From positions 10,857,501 through 10,921,500 of the forward strand of contig NC_132975.1 of NCBI RefSeq assembly GCF_047496725.1: 64,000 nt of DNA, read 5' to 3'. A program made the position numbers and the translations under genes. The notes under the pieces are model-generated. The model was not told the DNA's origin. It did not search any database and was given only the letters and a program-made list of their open reading frames with translations. The DNA is from Anoplolepis gracilipes. Its lineage: Eukaryota; Arthropoda; Insecta; Hymenoptera; Formicidae. Shown piece by piece: positions 14,602 through 28,894 of this stretch; the stretch's first letter is position 1; each line of letters begins with the position of its first letter.

Positions 14602-17600
14602 TTATCTTTATCTGTCTCTGGTCCTTCAAGGCCGACAACCATTGATGGCAAAGCCAGCGATTCTCCAGGACGAGTTAATGGTCGACCGCCACTTTTATTA
14701 GCGTTCCCGATTACCGATTTTAGTCGAAATCTCTCTTTTTGATGTGTTGTTTAACCTCAAATGCCAACGAGATCTTAGGAAAATATACTAATACGAGAGT
14801 TTTCGGAAATTGTTGCGATAGAATTTGAAGAGAAAACTTTATCGAAAAATTTCCTTTATTCGAGGCCAAGAGAAAAGATCGTATTAAAAAATTATTTTTA
14901 GAACATAAAAATAATTTTTTTCATAATTCAATAAAATCTTAGATCAATGTATTTATTTTATATATTTTATATACTTTAGTAGAAATTAAATAATAAATTC
15001 CAATTGTGTAATATAGTCGGAATTTTCTTCTGCTAAATAATGCGTAATTCTTCTCTCGGAAAAGATTGGAAACTATTAGCTCAACATAGTAACCGTTTGT
15101 AACCAGCAACTATTAATCATCATATTTCGAACCATCATTATACCAATAACCTGATATTTCTCAGATAAAGCAAAGCAGCGGATCCGTGTAATCCTTCATA
15201 AACGTGGGTGCGATATTAAGAATCATTAGAGCAGCCGACGCTCCGGAACAAACGCTCTTTGACGAGCTACGCTCGAAGGTAAATCAAGGAACCTTCAGTT
15301 CTCAACGAGTATCAGAATCGAGAGACGAAAGGAGGAAAGACGGAGGATCTCGGTTAAGGCGAAGCATCAATTGCTTCGTCGAGAATTGAAAGGACTTGAT
15401 TAGTGATACGGATCGCTACTCTGCAAAACAGAATCCCCGTAAAATCTCAGACTCTCTTATGCGCGAGTTGTCGCGAAAAAGCGTTGATTTCCAAATCGAA
15501 CGAGCAGCGATAATGCCGTAATAACGATCGTGTTGGAATTGCCGAACTGTAATGCGCAAATGCGACACATCTAATCGCCGCATTAACGTTAATTATAAGC
15601 GTACCGGATGTTACGCGTTCGTCGATTTAGTGAACTTGTCAGCTGCATGTGTAAACTCAAACGCGTCGTTCAGTAATTCGCTAACGATCGATTCTGCACG
15701 AGTTCTTCAAGAGTTATAATCCATACGCATGCAACATCTTTCTATAATAGAAAGGAAGAATGTTATTACTAAAAAAATTATTTCACAGAAATACGTGGCA
15801 ATTTTTAAAATTAAAATATTTCCAAGAAAAAACAATAAAAACAGCAAGAGACAATAATATTCTCTCTCTCTCTCTCTCTTCTCTAACACATTTTTAAAAA
15901 TATTTATTATTAAAATGTGAGTGTGATATAGTCACACTTTTTACATGAAATAAAAAGAAGAATAATTTCAAAAGTTTTTAGCAAAAATTTATTATATTCG
16001 TGAAAATAAGATGTATTCTTTCTTCACATTATACTTTCAGGATATCCAGAAAAAAAGTAGTACATTGCAATCTACTAATTTTGTCACGTATCGCGCAAAT
16101 CTCGCGCCTATACAATACATCATCTCTGACAATTTTACCTGCATTAAGCGAGATGCATAATTCAAACGAATGGTTTTAACTTCGATGCACGTCATCATCG
16201 ATATCGGTCGACCGGACTTGCAGTGTATAAGTGTTCGTCGCGGAATATGACGGCGTAATGGACGTCGCGGCTCGCATTTCCGCCGATGGAGTACTGGGCG
16301 TAATCCAGTGGGATTGTTCGTGTGACTCGTAATGCATACTTAAATACATTTCCTTGGCTGTTACCGACGTATTTCAATGATTATAAAATTGACTGTATGC
16401 ATCATTTTCGCATAGATTGCAATTCTTTTCTCTTTTCCCTTATTACGTGTGCATCATTTATTTTATACTTATGCTATATATAATTTGTACTATACTATTT
16501 ATACTTGTACACTGCAACTTTTTCTTGCTATTATTGCGATTAACTATTATTAATTAATTAATTAATTATAATTGATTTATTAGGAATTTTATAATATAAT
16601 TTTATAATCTTTGAATTTTTTTTTTAATTGACAATCAATATTTGTAGGAAATTTCTATTATTAAATGGATTATAAGGATTAAAGTTTTCTCTCTTTTTCT
16701 CTGTCTATTATATCTCCTATCGTCTCTCTCTTTCTGTTTTTTATTTAATAAATTGTAGTTTTTATATTTTATGAATAAAAATTCAAATGGATAATGTATT
16801 AATAATAATATATTAGTCTTTAATTGTTGCAAATAATATAAATTATAATTTATTATATATAGACCTGTCCTGTTATCTCGAGAAAAAAATGTTGCTCCCC
16901 TTTTCGTACTCTGCATATTCCTCTTTCCGCATGGATTAAGCGCGAGATCCTTTTCAAAAATGCAACGACTCACCGACGCACTCGTCGCGACCCAAATACT
17001 TCCATTCATCGATCATTCTATCGTTTTCCGTCGCGATATAACGCCCTGCGAATTCCGCCCTCGTCAATATAAATCGCGTTAAACACAATCCAAAAGTGCC
17101 CTCGAGCTTCACGCGAAACGATAGAAGGATAAGCTCTCCATAAAAACAGTAATTTCATTCGATCATCTTAAAACCGGTCATGTGCAATTTCTACTTTTAA
17201 ATAAATGTCTATTTTCAATGTAATTCCAGGTACATTTCCACAAATGGGAGAAATAATTCTTTAATATTATCTCCCTCAAAGATTATTATTTTTTAAATAA
17301 AATAATAATAAAATTCTAAGAACCCTAACTAAATCTTAGAGAAATTGTAAATTCTAAACATTCATCCCTTTCATAATTAAATATTTTTATATAAAAAAAT
17401 CTATACAATAAATTTATGCCAAAACTATAAAATAAATTATATACTTCAAATAAAAATAATATAAATGTTTTTGGAGCTTCAATGTTATTTCACTTTTATA
17501 TATTCGTATCTATTATATATTCAGAATGAAAAAACGTGTGACATTATGATTCGTACCTATCACGATGTCGCAGGAAGTGTAATCTCTTGCAACAAAATAG

Positions 17601-20600
17601 GCTGCACGACATAGATACGAATGTTGCAATGACGTTCGTCGATATGAAATCCAACGACCGATGACCGATCTCGACCGGTGACCGGTGACAGTTACAATCG
17701 CGTATCAAAAAATAACACGACTGGCTTTAATCGACATATATGTATGCATGTACATAAAATTTTTGGAATTAGCAAAAATTTGTGTACTTAATGTGTATTT
17801 TGGAACTAAATACATAATTTACATCGAAATAACTGTTTTATGTTTTTAAATATTTACTCAAGTTGCACATACAATTCTTTTCTTAATTATTGATAATGAT
17901 AATTGTATATTATATGTATACAAGAAAGAGAGAGAAAAAGAAATTATTGAATCGTTTAAAAAGTAGTTTGTTTAAACAAAATAAAAAATAAACAAAATTC
18001 TGTACCTTTAACATTAAAAAGCTGTTTTATATGTTATTAAAAAATAGTAATAATTAATTAACTCTGTCCAATTGAAAGATTAATTAATTTATAGAACAAT
18101 CAAATATACAAAAGTCTATATGTAAAGTACAATACATTTCTATATCAAAAATTCCATTCTTCCAATATTAATTTATTATTAAAAGAGTTCTCAATTAATT
18201 AAACCATTCTACACACACATACACACAAAATGTTAAAATATCAGTTAAATAACAGCTAAATGGATAGTAATGTAACATATTTTTCCATTAAAAGAATATA
18301 ATAAAAAATAAAAGATAGCTCTTCCGACAAGAAACATTACGTTCTATATGCTCTTAATATGTATTTCAATCTTTCACATGCTTTTCTCAAATGCGTCTTG
18401 GCTTCTTGCTTTACAGTTAATTTTTAACGCAACGAACGTGCAGCGTAATGACGCCGACAAAAGTGTCGCGATGCGAAGATCCGGCGGTAATCAGGCGTCA
18501 CGATAGAGAACTGGTAATCGATGAAGCTCGCGAGAGAGCTCGGCGCTAAGGCGCGAACGATTTATGCGACGTTGACGAGGTGAGCATGAAAGACAGCGGT
18601 GAAAGAGAAAGCGGGGGAAGAGAAAGAGAGAAGCTGATGGAAACTACTCTACAGACTTCCGTACTTCAAAGGGGTGGAATATAACCGAGTGACCGAGTGG
18701 AACCAAAGAGAAAGAGAGAGAAAGAGAACGCGGCTGTGGCGAATTGGCGGGCAAACGACTCAGCTCGGGTGGCTCGGGGGGTTGGCGTCTTTAAAATTCG
18801 AAGCGAGTTAATTTGATTAGCGGCATAACGGCGGAAGGTGCATGGGGGGGAAAGGGGAAGGGCAAAAGTAGAGGAAACAGGAGGGTCGGGAGGGTAAGCG
18901 AGGAATATAATCCAGCTGTATAACGACGTCGGGCCTAGCTAGCTATTGCCGTCGACGTTTCTATTGTACGGTGCTATATCGCGTCCCCTCTGCCGAAGCG
19001 AGTAGACGGAAGGGTGGCGGCGAACGGAGAACGGCTATACCGATTGGCCCCCAGCTGGGGCAGCAGTAAACATTCTCTCGCCTTCCCGTTGAAGCGACGG
19101 CGGCTCAGGAGAGGGTTGGCACACTCGCTCTCTCGCTCTCTCGCTCTCTCATCCATCCTCCATCGCGATCACCCTTCTTCTCGCACCCTCGTGGTTCTCT
19201 CCTGCCACCCTCGCTCTCTCTCTTCTCGACGGTCTCCCACTCTTACGAGCTTAAGCCCGATTTAATGGGGTGGAAACGCGCGGCTCGATCAAGTTGTATT
19301 CAATTATCCCTCCTTTTCGTCCTCCTACCTCGCCCGGGCCATCTATAGAGTGTCTTGCAAGAAAATTTTCTCCCTTTCTACCCTTCGTGCCCTTTTGGCC
19401 CTCGCACATCTTAGCTAGTCTGTTCTGGACGCAGACCGTATAAGTGTTAGCAGTCCAGAGGTAACTCAAGATCGATCTTAATGGATGACAAGAATCCATT
19501 TAATCCATCGAATAATTTCGATCAAAATCGCGGCACGTGTCGTGCGACAAGATAAATAACAATTTTTAATTTGTGTCTTAGGCAGGCTGTCATAACAAAA
19601 TTGAAAGATACACCGATTAATCAATGACAAAATCGATTGGAAATAATACGGTATTTGAATGCTCGAGAGGTATAAGTTAAAACGTAATTTCTTTTGAGAG
19701 AAAACTATTAGGTGATGAATAATTATTATCAGAAGATGATAGGGTAAAGACAATAGAAGCACAAAGATAATAGGATTAACATAGTTCTCATTGCAATAAG
19801 AAGTATAGTAAACAAATAACTTAAATATTATAATTTACTACTTTAATTACATCTTTATCATTATTTATGACTAAAATAATATGCCCTTCAATGACAATTA
19901 AAATGCGATAATATTTTATTTACTTACAATTTATATTTCTGGTCCTTTAAATAGCAAATATTTCTACTTGCTTTGCATACTATTTCTTTCTTTTAACATG
20001 CTATTATGCTCCAAACAAAAACTGAAGAAATGCATTAAAATCTCTATTATATTAGTTCTAAATTATTAAAACCAAAAATCTAGGAAAGCAACATTTATTT
20101 ATACTTATAGTATATATAATACCTATATAAATATATTTAAAAAAAGAGAATAAAGAGAGAGAAGAAAGAGAAGTACATTTCGTATTTATAACATCCAAAA
20201 TTTTATGCAATATTTAATTATATCTCTCTTATCAGAATTGTTCAAAATCTTAATAATAATTACAAATAAATAATTGCGAGATACTTTTATCGATAAAATA
20301 AAAATTAAATAAAATAAGAATAGACATTTAAACTCGTACACGTGTTTTCTCAATAATATATCTAATAAACTCGCACTACGACATCTCGTCCATGTCAGTA
20401 AAACAAAGCGTGAAGTAGAAACCGCAAGTAAATTCGCGAAGTGCGCGCTGTCATTTTATCGTCCGGGCGCTTTTTTCCTCGTTTTTCCCGCGACATTTGC
20501 GGCATTGTTCCATCCACGTAATCCGTTCTGCTGGCCCGTTATTCCACCAACCTCGCTCCTTCACCTTTACTCGTTCCCGACGTTTGATTCCCTCGTTTCC

Positions 20601-22144
20601 CGCTTTTCGTTCATATTCTACCGCAAACAAACGCGCGAAATTGTGGAACCGCGTCGATTAAAAATTCAGTATTCGTAGATTACCGCAGTTTGTTCTCAGT
20701 TTGGAATCATCACTCGCTAACTTCATTAACCTACAAGTTGCATTGCTCTTTATTTATATTTATTTGTATTATAACGTGAATTGTCAAAAATTAATATTTA
20801 TCATTGTTTTCTTATATATCATATACAAGTTTGCCTTACATTTGTTACCATCGTTTTTTCGTTGAAAACACAAATCTGCGAATATTTAGCGTTTTTTGAT
20901 AAAAAAGTTTTTTTCGAATAATTTTTTTACACTGATTTCAAATAATCCGTTCTTCCCCCAACATAGATACAATTTTTGTGTCATTGTTTAATTTTGAAAA
21001 TATTATTTCTTAATTTAATATTAATAATAATAATAATAATAATATACACATAGTAAATATCAATACACATATATTAATTTTTAATATTTACATAAAGTCC
21101 ACACAGTTCTTTTAATTTAAATAACCAAAAAGTCTTAGATAAAATTGAGCTTCAAATTAATAATCAATAGCCTACGATCTAAAATTAATTAAAGATAAAA
21201 GAGTTAAAAGCCGTCAAGAGTTAAAACTTTGCAAAAAATATTATATTTGCAGAATATATGTTATGTAATTATGATGCTGCAAATTCATTATCTTTTATGA
21301 CAACTACAATCGTTCTGGCCATATAATCTTGCATTATCTTATCGTGCGTAGCATGATTTATTACAAGTATACTGTTTTTAAAAATCACTATCGTCTGATT
21401 GATAAAAATCTAATTTTATCATTTTATGCATAATCACTTCTCAATGTCACACATAGACGTAGTCATTTAATTACTACAACAATCCGATGGACGACAAGCT
21501 GTCAGTCAAAATGGTAAAGACCGCACGAGCCAAGGCTTTATTGCCGCTCGCAAAATCTACGAGTTTCGATGCAATGTAGTATCCGAATTCCCCGGTATCA
21601 TCTCTTCCCTCTTTACAACAACGACGCCGTTGCTACTCTATCCTCGATGCCATCATCCGCGGCAATTATTCGCAGCCGAAGAGAAACGCTTATATACCGA
21701 CTTGGCTCAAACTCCCTTCAAAGGGACGACTTTCCACACCCTCGCTCGTTTCTCTCTCCATCCTTCTGCTCGCGCGACCAGTTCCCAACCGTTTCCCGCA
21801 ACGATCGCACCAACTGCTATGCACCCCGCTTGTGCTCGAATGTGTGCCGGAGGGTTTATGCGAACGGCTACGGGACATGTTTGCGTCTGTTGTGTGCACG
21901 TATATGCACGCGAATGTGTATATATGCGTGTGTATTTCTGTGCGTGGCGACCGTAGAGCTCTGCAGCAACTGCGCCAAACTTCGAATTAGCGTCAGCGAC
22001 GAACTTCGAGATTTACAGTACAATTGCGCGACCTCCTCCCTTCTCTCCTCTCATCCTATCCCACCTCTTTCCACCAGTTTATGCCGCCGCGGCTGAAAGA
22101 ATTACAACCTCGTTCAAGATATATGCGCCGCGTATGTATAGAGG

Positions 22145-22155
22145 TGTATATATAT

Positions 22156-22191
<36 letters not shown>
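22145..22191 (+). repeat. (TA)n microsatellite
   Basis: TA tract with one AGA interruption, embedded unusually in a GC-rich island. Confidence 0.95.
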
Positions 22192-22194
<3 letters not shown>

Positions 22195-25145
22195 CTCGCA
22201 TGCACAAACAAACACGGTCGCACAACGCCTCGTAGCATAGGTGTACTCTATCCCGGAGCGCGATATTTACGCAAGCGGATCACGCGGTAATACCGCGCGC
22301 CTATCCGCCGAGCCCTTTGCATACATCAACGTGCATTCCGTTGGCTAAATCACGCCGGGAATCTTACATCGTCCCATGATCGAACGCACGTTGCCGTAAG
22401 TGAAACGGATATCAGCGCGACGCTAGTAGACGCAAACGATGATTAGCTCGGCACAACTGTGATTAACGATTTCGATTATAATGTGTGTACCCTTACAATA
22501 TTAAAATCCAAAATCCTAATAATTCGAATATCACATTACGATGACTTAAAAAGGAAAATTTCATTTTATCAGAATTATATTAAGAAAAAAATTCTATTCT
22601 AAATTGAAATTAAAAGCGAAAGAAATTTCTGAATGATACGACGAATTTTTGAAATGTCAGGTGTAACATGTTATTTTCGGTCGTGCATTATGAGAAAATT
22701 AAACGGATTCATGATTAGATCCAGGATAGAGAGATGCAGGTGTCCGACACTACAGGTTTCGGAGTATTTGGTGTTACGGAGAACGCGGGACAAGTTTGCG
22801 TGAGTCAACGGAGCGAGTAAACTCTGACCGCGTTCTAGCTTAATTCGCAATGACAATTCGCTCGACCATGAAGAACGTTGTCTCATTGGCAGCTTATCGG
22901 ACTTCGGCAAGCTCGGCACGACGTCCGGAGATAAATGTCGCATCAGCGCTTCACGAGAGTCTTATTTTTCGAAGAAAGATCAAAAAGCAATCCGTGTTTT
23001 GTATACAAGTGATAAGGAGTCTCAATAAAATCTCAACAGAAAATTTTGCAGATTCTTAATATATGCCAGCAAGATGATAAAGCACATATAGTTATTAGCT
23101 ACATATTTTTTATATATATTTTCCTGTTTAAATTTATAAAATATTATAAGTTATGAATAATATTTTATTTTTATTTATGGAAAAAAATAAATCATCCTTT
23201 TAATATTTGCAAGATGTTAATGTATCATATTTTTAAAACAAATATCAAAAATTATAAAAAATATAAGAAAAAAGTCTATTGCGAGAAAGATTTTAATATT
23301 TTAAATGGATATAAATTTTTAATTTCAAAAATATTTTTAGAATTAAATCTCATCTTTGAGTTTAATTGACAAACAAAATAACTCTTTTGGATTAATTTGT
23401 TTAGCAAATATTTTCTAAGACATTTGATGCTACAGACCTATTTTATTATAATATATTATATATAGGAAAAACATATTGACAAAACTCATAAATAAAAACC
23501 ACGAAAGCGTAATCATCAACACGCGAACTCGCCTTTTGTCCGACAATGACGGCGATCCTGTTTGCAATCAGTGAAGTGTCGCGTCATGCGCTGACGGGTC
23601 CGTCCGCGCGAAAAATCCGTCAAAGTACTACAAATCTACGTCGCGATGCGTCGATTGACAGTTGTCGAATGCAGAAAGATGCGAGGAGAGTAACTGCGCA
23701 CTCTAAAACGAGGAGATGCGGCAGTGATATATTGCCTTGCCCTTCGCGATCGCATCCGTTTCGATAAATTCCGCAAGAGTCGAAAAACCAGGCAGTCCTT
23801 CAATATCAAAGCACAAAAAATCGATTAATGTCTAGCTTCATCGACAACAAATAACTTATTCGCGGTTAAGTCTCGGTACACACTCTATTTTTCTTATATC
23901 GAAAAATTAAAATACACGAGAGACTATCAGATTTTCCTACATTTTTATTATCTATGAATTTTTTCATCAATTTAGAATGAATTTAATATGTGTAACTATT
24001 GCTCTCTATTTCCTCTGTCGCGTAATTTTTTTTCACGATGAGTTTAAATTGTATAATTTATAATTTGTGATAAATTCATAAGTGCTTTGCAATGCTTGGA
24101 CAGAGATTTTATGTCAAAGATATTAAGAACCATTAAAACTCAAAAATTGTTTGAATCTTTTCTCGAAATATAGCATTATAATTTTGCAATGTAGAAAAAT
24201 ACACGTATAAAAAACAGAAAGAGAATAACAATAATAAATAATAATATAAAAAGACAAAAAACACACATGTATAAGTTATAAATAATGTAATAAAAAATTT
24301 GGACCAATTGGTATCATTCTATATTTTCAACTCTGATATCTATATAATATAGTTTATATCTAACTTTGTAACGTCACGAATCTCCTCGCTTTGCAATTTT
24401 TCGTCTAAATAATTCGAGGTTCGCTGGAAATGCACAGCGAGGAATGCGAAGGAATTCGAGAAGGACATTGCGTATGCGCATACACCCCTTTTATTTCTGT
24501 TGGCCTTTTCGTTGCGTCGCGAAGAATTTAACGCGACGAGAGAGAAACCCGAAGATCGTGCACGGACTCGGACATTTCGAAGAAGATGCCTGAGCGAATC
24601 CGCTGGAGCGTTTAGCAGCGGGGTTTAAGACTGCGCAGAGTTAAGCCCGCGGCCCCGGAACCAGAGAATGTGGTCTTCCCCGGGCCAGGCGTGTAACTTC
24701 ATGCCAAGAGTATTCGAAATACTCGACGATGAAGTATGCCACGGTATCAGAGGTCTCGCAGCCTGTAACAAAGCAAGCCCTCCGGGCACTGGAGTTTACA
24801 CACGAGTCCAGGCATCCGCCGCCGCCGTCACCATCCACCGTCAGCGGGAGAACGAATGCTAATGTAACCTCGAAAACTTTGTCATCGACGCCGACGACCC
24901 GTTATGAGACCGATAAGCTACCACGAGGTCAATTGTGTCGACTCGAAATCTACCTGAAACCGCGAAACGTTTTGTTTAAGTAGCAAGCTTTCGTGTAAAG
25001 GACAGTACAATCAACAGAATCATTACATTTTTAATAAAATAATACAGTAGAAATACAATATATTTCAATTATATAATTTTTTTAGCCTATTAAAATTGCA
25101 TTTTCTGTCTTTTCTCTCGTGATTCTATTTTATTATGATATTCCA

Positions 25146-25149
<4 letters not shown>

Positions 25150-25200
<51 letters not shown>

Positions 25201-25230
25201 AATAAATAAATAAATATATATATATATATT
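25150..25230 (+). repeat. (TA)n with (AAAT)n microsatellite
   Basis: A long TA tract, then an AAAT block, then TA again. Confidence 0.95.
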
Positions 25231-25643
25231 TACTTATTTCACATTTATATTAAATTTTACAATAAAGCCATAAATGTATAATGCTATTATGCATAATATA
25301 TGACTAATATAAGTAGAATAAAGATAAATAAAATAGAGCAAATAATGCATTCTTTAAATTGATAGATATTTCTGAAAAAAATTTTAGGTCATTATACAAA
25401 ATTAATACATACATTTTAAATTCATAATGGCACATAAAATTTCTTTGTTTTTTAATGAGCCGATTAATTTAGAGTAAAATAATATAACATAGATCTTTAA
25501 TTTTGCAGGTTTTTTTTAAAGCATAAAAGTATTTTAAATGCATTTATTCTAAAATACTTATTGTCTCTATGGATGCTTAATATCTTAATGCACATTAGGC
25601 ATTTATTGCAACTTTGTTATTTATAAATCTATAAATATGAATA

Positions 25644-26086
25644 TAGGGTGTCCGGTAATTCGTAAAAAATCTCTCGTGTACAGATAGAGCGGATCAAATT
25701 GAGCAAAAAAGTCCTTTACCATCTTGGGATTTTTGCAATAATTATTGAGAAATTAATTTAAAAATACCGACCAATTCGCGCCAATATATTAGCGCTCTGC
25801 GAAAAGACAACCCGTTGCCACGCGGTCACTAAAAGCACAGCGAGAAGAGCCCACTGTTACACGGTTACTTTGCGTGCGACTAGCAACCGTGTGACAGCGG
25901 GCTGGCTTTTCTCGTCACGTGCTAATACTCACAAATTGGTCGATATTTTTTAATTAATTTCTCAATAATTATTTCAAAAATCGCAAAACCATACAGAACA
26001 TATAAACGATACTTTTTTTGCTCATTGTTAGTTTGATCCACTCTATCTGTACGCGAGAGATTTTTTACGAATTACCGGACACCCTG
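25644..26086 (+). mobile_element. Foldback MITE, copy 1 (443 bp, long terminal inverted repeats)
   Basis: The ends are near-perfect inverted repeats beginning AGGGTGTCCGGTAATTCGTA and continuing imperfectly for roughly 150 bp on each side. The element is flanked by TA at 25642-25643 and 26087-26088, as expected for a target duplication of a Tc1/mariner-type transposase. There is no coding capacity. The GC-richer centre carries a motif of about 20 bp related to AGCCCNCTGTNACACGGTTNC three times: 25809-25829 and 25848-25867 in one direction and 25883-25904 in the other. A second copy lies at 28954-29366 in the opposite orientation. Superfamily assignment is inference from the TA flank. Confidence 0.85.
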
Positions 26087-26658
26087 TATATATTTAATTA
26101 AAACGTAGAGCGTAAAAAGTTGTTTAATAAAAAAATAGTATAAAGATATATACATATATTACCGATATATAAAATAAAATATTATAATAAAATAAAATAA
26201 CGAGAGAAAATCAAGGAAAATATTCTTACTGAAGCTCTTTAAAATTCTACCGTTGGCAATACAATGCAAGATGGAAACGCTCTCATACGTGACAAAAAAT
26301 CCAGCCGAGTATTGAAAACATTTGTTATCGCCGCGTAATTCGTACGTACAAATGCGAAGAATTCACCGAGAAAAATGCAATTCATTGCCAGAACGTATGC
26401 CGGGTTTCTCTTCTCTTTCGCGACTGAGTGTATCTTTCCTAAAGGGCAACCAGCCGAACAATGCTTTTAACTTTACAGTACCATTCGAGTGTGTTTTCCT
26501 GACCCCTGGTTATACTACAGAGTCGGTTGTTAACTGGATGTTAAAGGAACTGGGGTTCCAGGCAATAAAGTTAACCGACGTGATTTTACTTTTTTTAATT
26601 CGACGCAGTAGCAACGTTGGCCATATATCAACATAAATTAAAATAATGATCAACATCC

Positions 26659-26813
26659 TTAAAGCGTAGTCTACAATAAGACTTTAAGATGTAAGACTTA
26701 AGAAATTAACAATTGGTTAATTTCTTATATTCATGATTCTTTTCTAAACTCAATTGTGATTGATTAATTTTTTAAGTCTTACATCTTAAAGTCTCATTGT
26801 AAATTACGCTTAA
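26659..26813. mobile_element. Small MITE with about 50-bp inverted repeats and TTAA flanks
   Basis: The two halves are imperfect inverted repeats. Both strands share ACTTTAAGATGTAAGACTTA with a GCGTA..TAC terminus, around a short centre. TTAA occurs at both edges (26659-26662 and 26810-26813), leaving a 147-bp element, which would fit a piggyBac-type target duplication. A TA duplication with slightly longer ends is an alternative. It is non-coding. Confidence 0.7.
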
Positions 26814-26819
26814 GAATTT

Positions 26820-28689
26820 AGATTTTGTTAACCCTTACACTGTCGGGATTTTTGCATTGAAGTTTTTCTTTTTCTCAAAAATTTATATATATAAATAACA
26901 TACACGTTGCGCACAATTTCGAGTTTCATTTAGGGCCACAAAACTGGCTTTGTGGCAGTCTAAAGATTAATGATTTTTGCATAATTACGACGGCACATGT
27001 ATAATCAATTGTACAAACGCGTTCTACAATATTGTAGATAACATTGTAGATAAAAATTAAAATGTATGCTTTTTTGCATCTCGTTTTTTATCAATTTTAT
27101 TATTGTTACACTATATTTAATTATTGTTACACTATAGTTTATTATAGTAATTTATAAACTTATAACAACATATAGCAATATGTAATAATATGTAGATTTA
27201 ATTAAATAATATAATATATTTTTTTTTAATGTTACTTTTTATGTCATATATATATGAAAAAGTTTTTCGATCAATACAATTACATCATATATAAAAAAAT
27301 AAACAGATTATATTTGTAGATTATATTTGACAAATCTGATTGATATAAAAATTAAGTTAATCATAATTTATTGTTCCGTTATTTCTATTCTTGTATATTA
27401 TATATATTATAATATTATATATTTGATTTATTAAATTATTTTTTAATTGATCCTTTTTGAATAGAAAGTAGTTAGTATTTTCATATTTTTAAATATCTAA
27501 AAATATATTAATTATATAAAATGTAGAAAAAAAATAAAAAATAATAGAAGATAGCAAGATGCAATTTTAATTGCGTAAATTGCAAAATTTAACATGAGAA
27601 GTAAATTAAAAAGAATTAAAAAGAAAAGCATTAATATAAAAGCCAGCACTAGTGGCCAATGTTACAGAAAGTAGGAAAATTTGGTTTGTAAGTAGACTGC
27701 ATTACGCGTTCTTTACTATAAATTTTTCCATTTATTAACTTGCGCAGATTTTTTAAATTAATATAAACATACGCTCGCGTTATACCGGAGTCGGTGTACT
27801 TATATAACGTCTTTAATATTTTAGAATTTAGAGAGAACAATACTTTCTGCAATTAGATGCCGTGTTCGTGAAATTATATAGTACTCTAAAGTTCTCTCGA
27901 GATAGCAAGACCTTTTTTCAGAAAGATCTAGAGTTTATTTTCCAAACTTTACTATCTTTCAAATCTCATTAGTGTATTTATAAACATGTAACATTTGCAT
28001 AAAGTCCGAAGTTCAATTATAGTTGAGAAAAATACAACTGATTATATAATCAGTTTGTGATATATATCTCTTACAATAATATTCTCAGATAATTACATTC
28101 AATAATTATAATTCAGATGCAAATTATTCTTATAAAAATATATTAGATAAGAAAAAATCTTTTTTTCTTCTCTGATTTATTGAACACAATTTTAATCCGA
28201 AATTTATTGTCATAATTATAGTTGTAGTTGTGTAAATTCTCAACATTCTAGAAAAAAATAATGCAATTATAATAAATGCACATAATTCCCGCATACGAAT
28301 ATATATAAATCACTTGTTAGCGAGAAAAGAAATATAACGCAATGAAAAATAAAATGCTAATTGGTTAACTGACTAATATAAGTCTTACTCTCGCGACCGG
28401 ATGAATGATACAAAGTATATGTAACAATTGACCTTAACAACCCATATGTACAGTCTCATGAACAGACAACATTCGCTTTCGATTTGCTTAACTCACGTAG
28501 CGCTGCATTAGTCTGATACAACGTGTCGGAACGAACGGTTAAAATACTGCGTCACTCTTATCTTTGTTCGCTTTTAATCATATCAATCATTTTAAGTGTT
28601 TAGTTTCCGTGATAAAATCGTGTCGGCAATATTAATAATGCGATTCTTTGTAAAGGAAATAAAAATAAAAATGTGCTAGTGATCTTTAG
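26820..28689. other. AT-rich DNA between mobile elements
   Basis: Very AT-rich, with a small direct repeat ATTGTTACACTATA at about 27100-27136. No coding signal seen. Confidence 0.6.
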
Positions 28690-28839
28690 AACTAACCAGA
28701 AATCGACGACTGGTAAGAGAATCTTTTGCAATAGTTATTACTTTATATATATATATATATATACTATTTACTACTATATGTGTTATATAACTAACTAGAA
28801 ATCAACGACTGATGCGAGAATCTTTTGCAATAGTTATTA

Positions 28840-28887
<48 letters not shown>
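28690..28887 (+). repeat. 99-bp tandem duplication with (TA)n tails
   Basis: A unit starting AACTAACCAGAAATCGACGA at 28690 recurs at 28789 as AACTAACTAGAAATCAACGA. Both copies continue through GAGAATCTTTTGCAATAGTT into a (TA)n tract. The TA run is short in the first copy and long (to about 28886) in the second. It ends about 70 bp before copy 2 of the foldback MITE. Confidence 0.8.

Positions 28888-28894
<7 letters not shown>

Larger units (their letters stand above)
12240..14750. other. GC-rich, CpG-containing segment with two CT arrays, no recognised gene
   Basis: Islands at 12240-12700, 12960-13320 and 13690-14500. GAC/GAT trinucleotides occur near 13900-13935. Open frames up to 138 codons exist on both strands, as expected by chance in stop-poor GC-rich DNA, and show no domain. 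Confidence 0.5.
14750..25640. other. Gene-less stretch with GC-rich islands
   Basis: Islands near 15160-15700, 18420-19460, 20380-20650, 21480-22450, 22670-23000, 23500-23780 and 24370-24960. A 175-codon open frame at 21569-22096 is compositionally odd (Cys/Arg-rich, ending near a TA tract) and overlaps open frames in other phases. I see no gene. Confidence 0.55.

Noticed and set aside
21569..22096. 175-codon open reading frame, the longest in the left half apart from exons
   Set aside because: Lies in a GC-rich island where stops are rare, overlaps open frames in other phases, is Cys/Arg-rich without any domain, and has no clear splice context.
24668..24862. GVYTRVQ motif resembling the C-terminal end of trypsin-like serine proteases
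   Set aside because: Only seven residues match. The surrounding translation lacks the Trp-Gly and terminal helix pattern and no catalytic residues occur nearby, so I treat it as chance.
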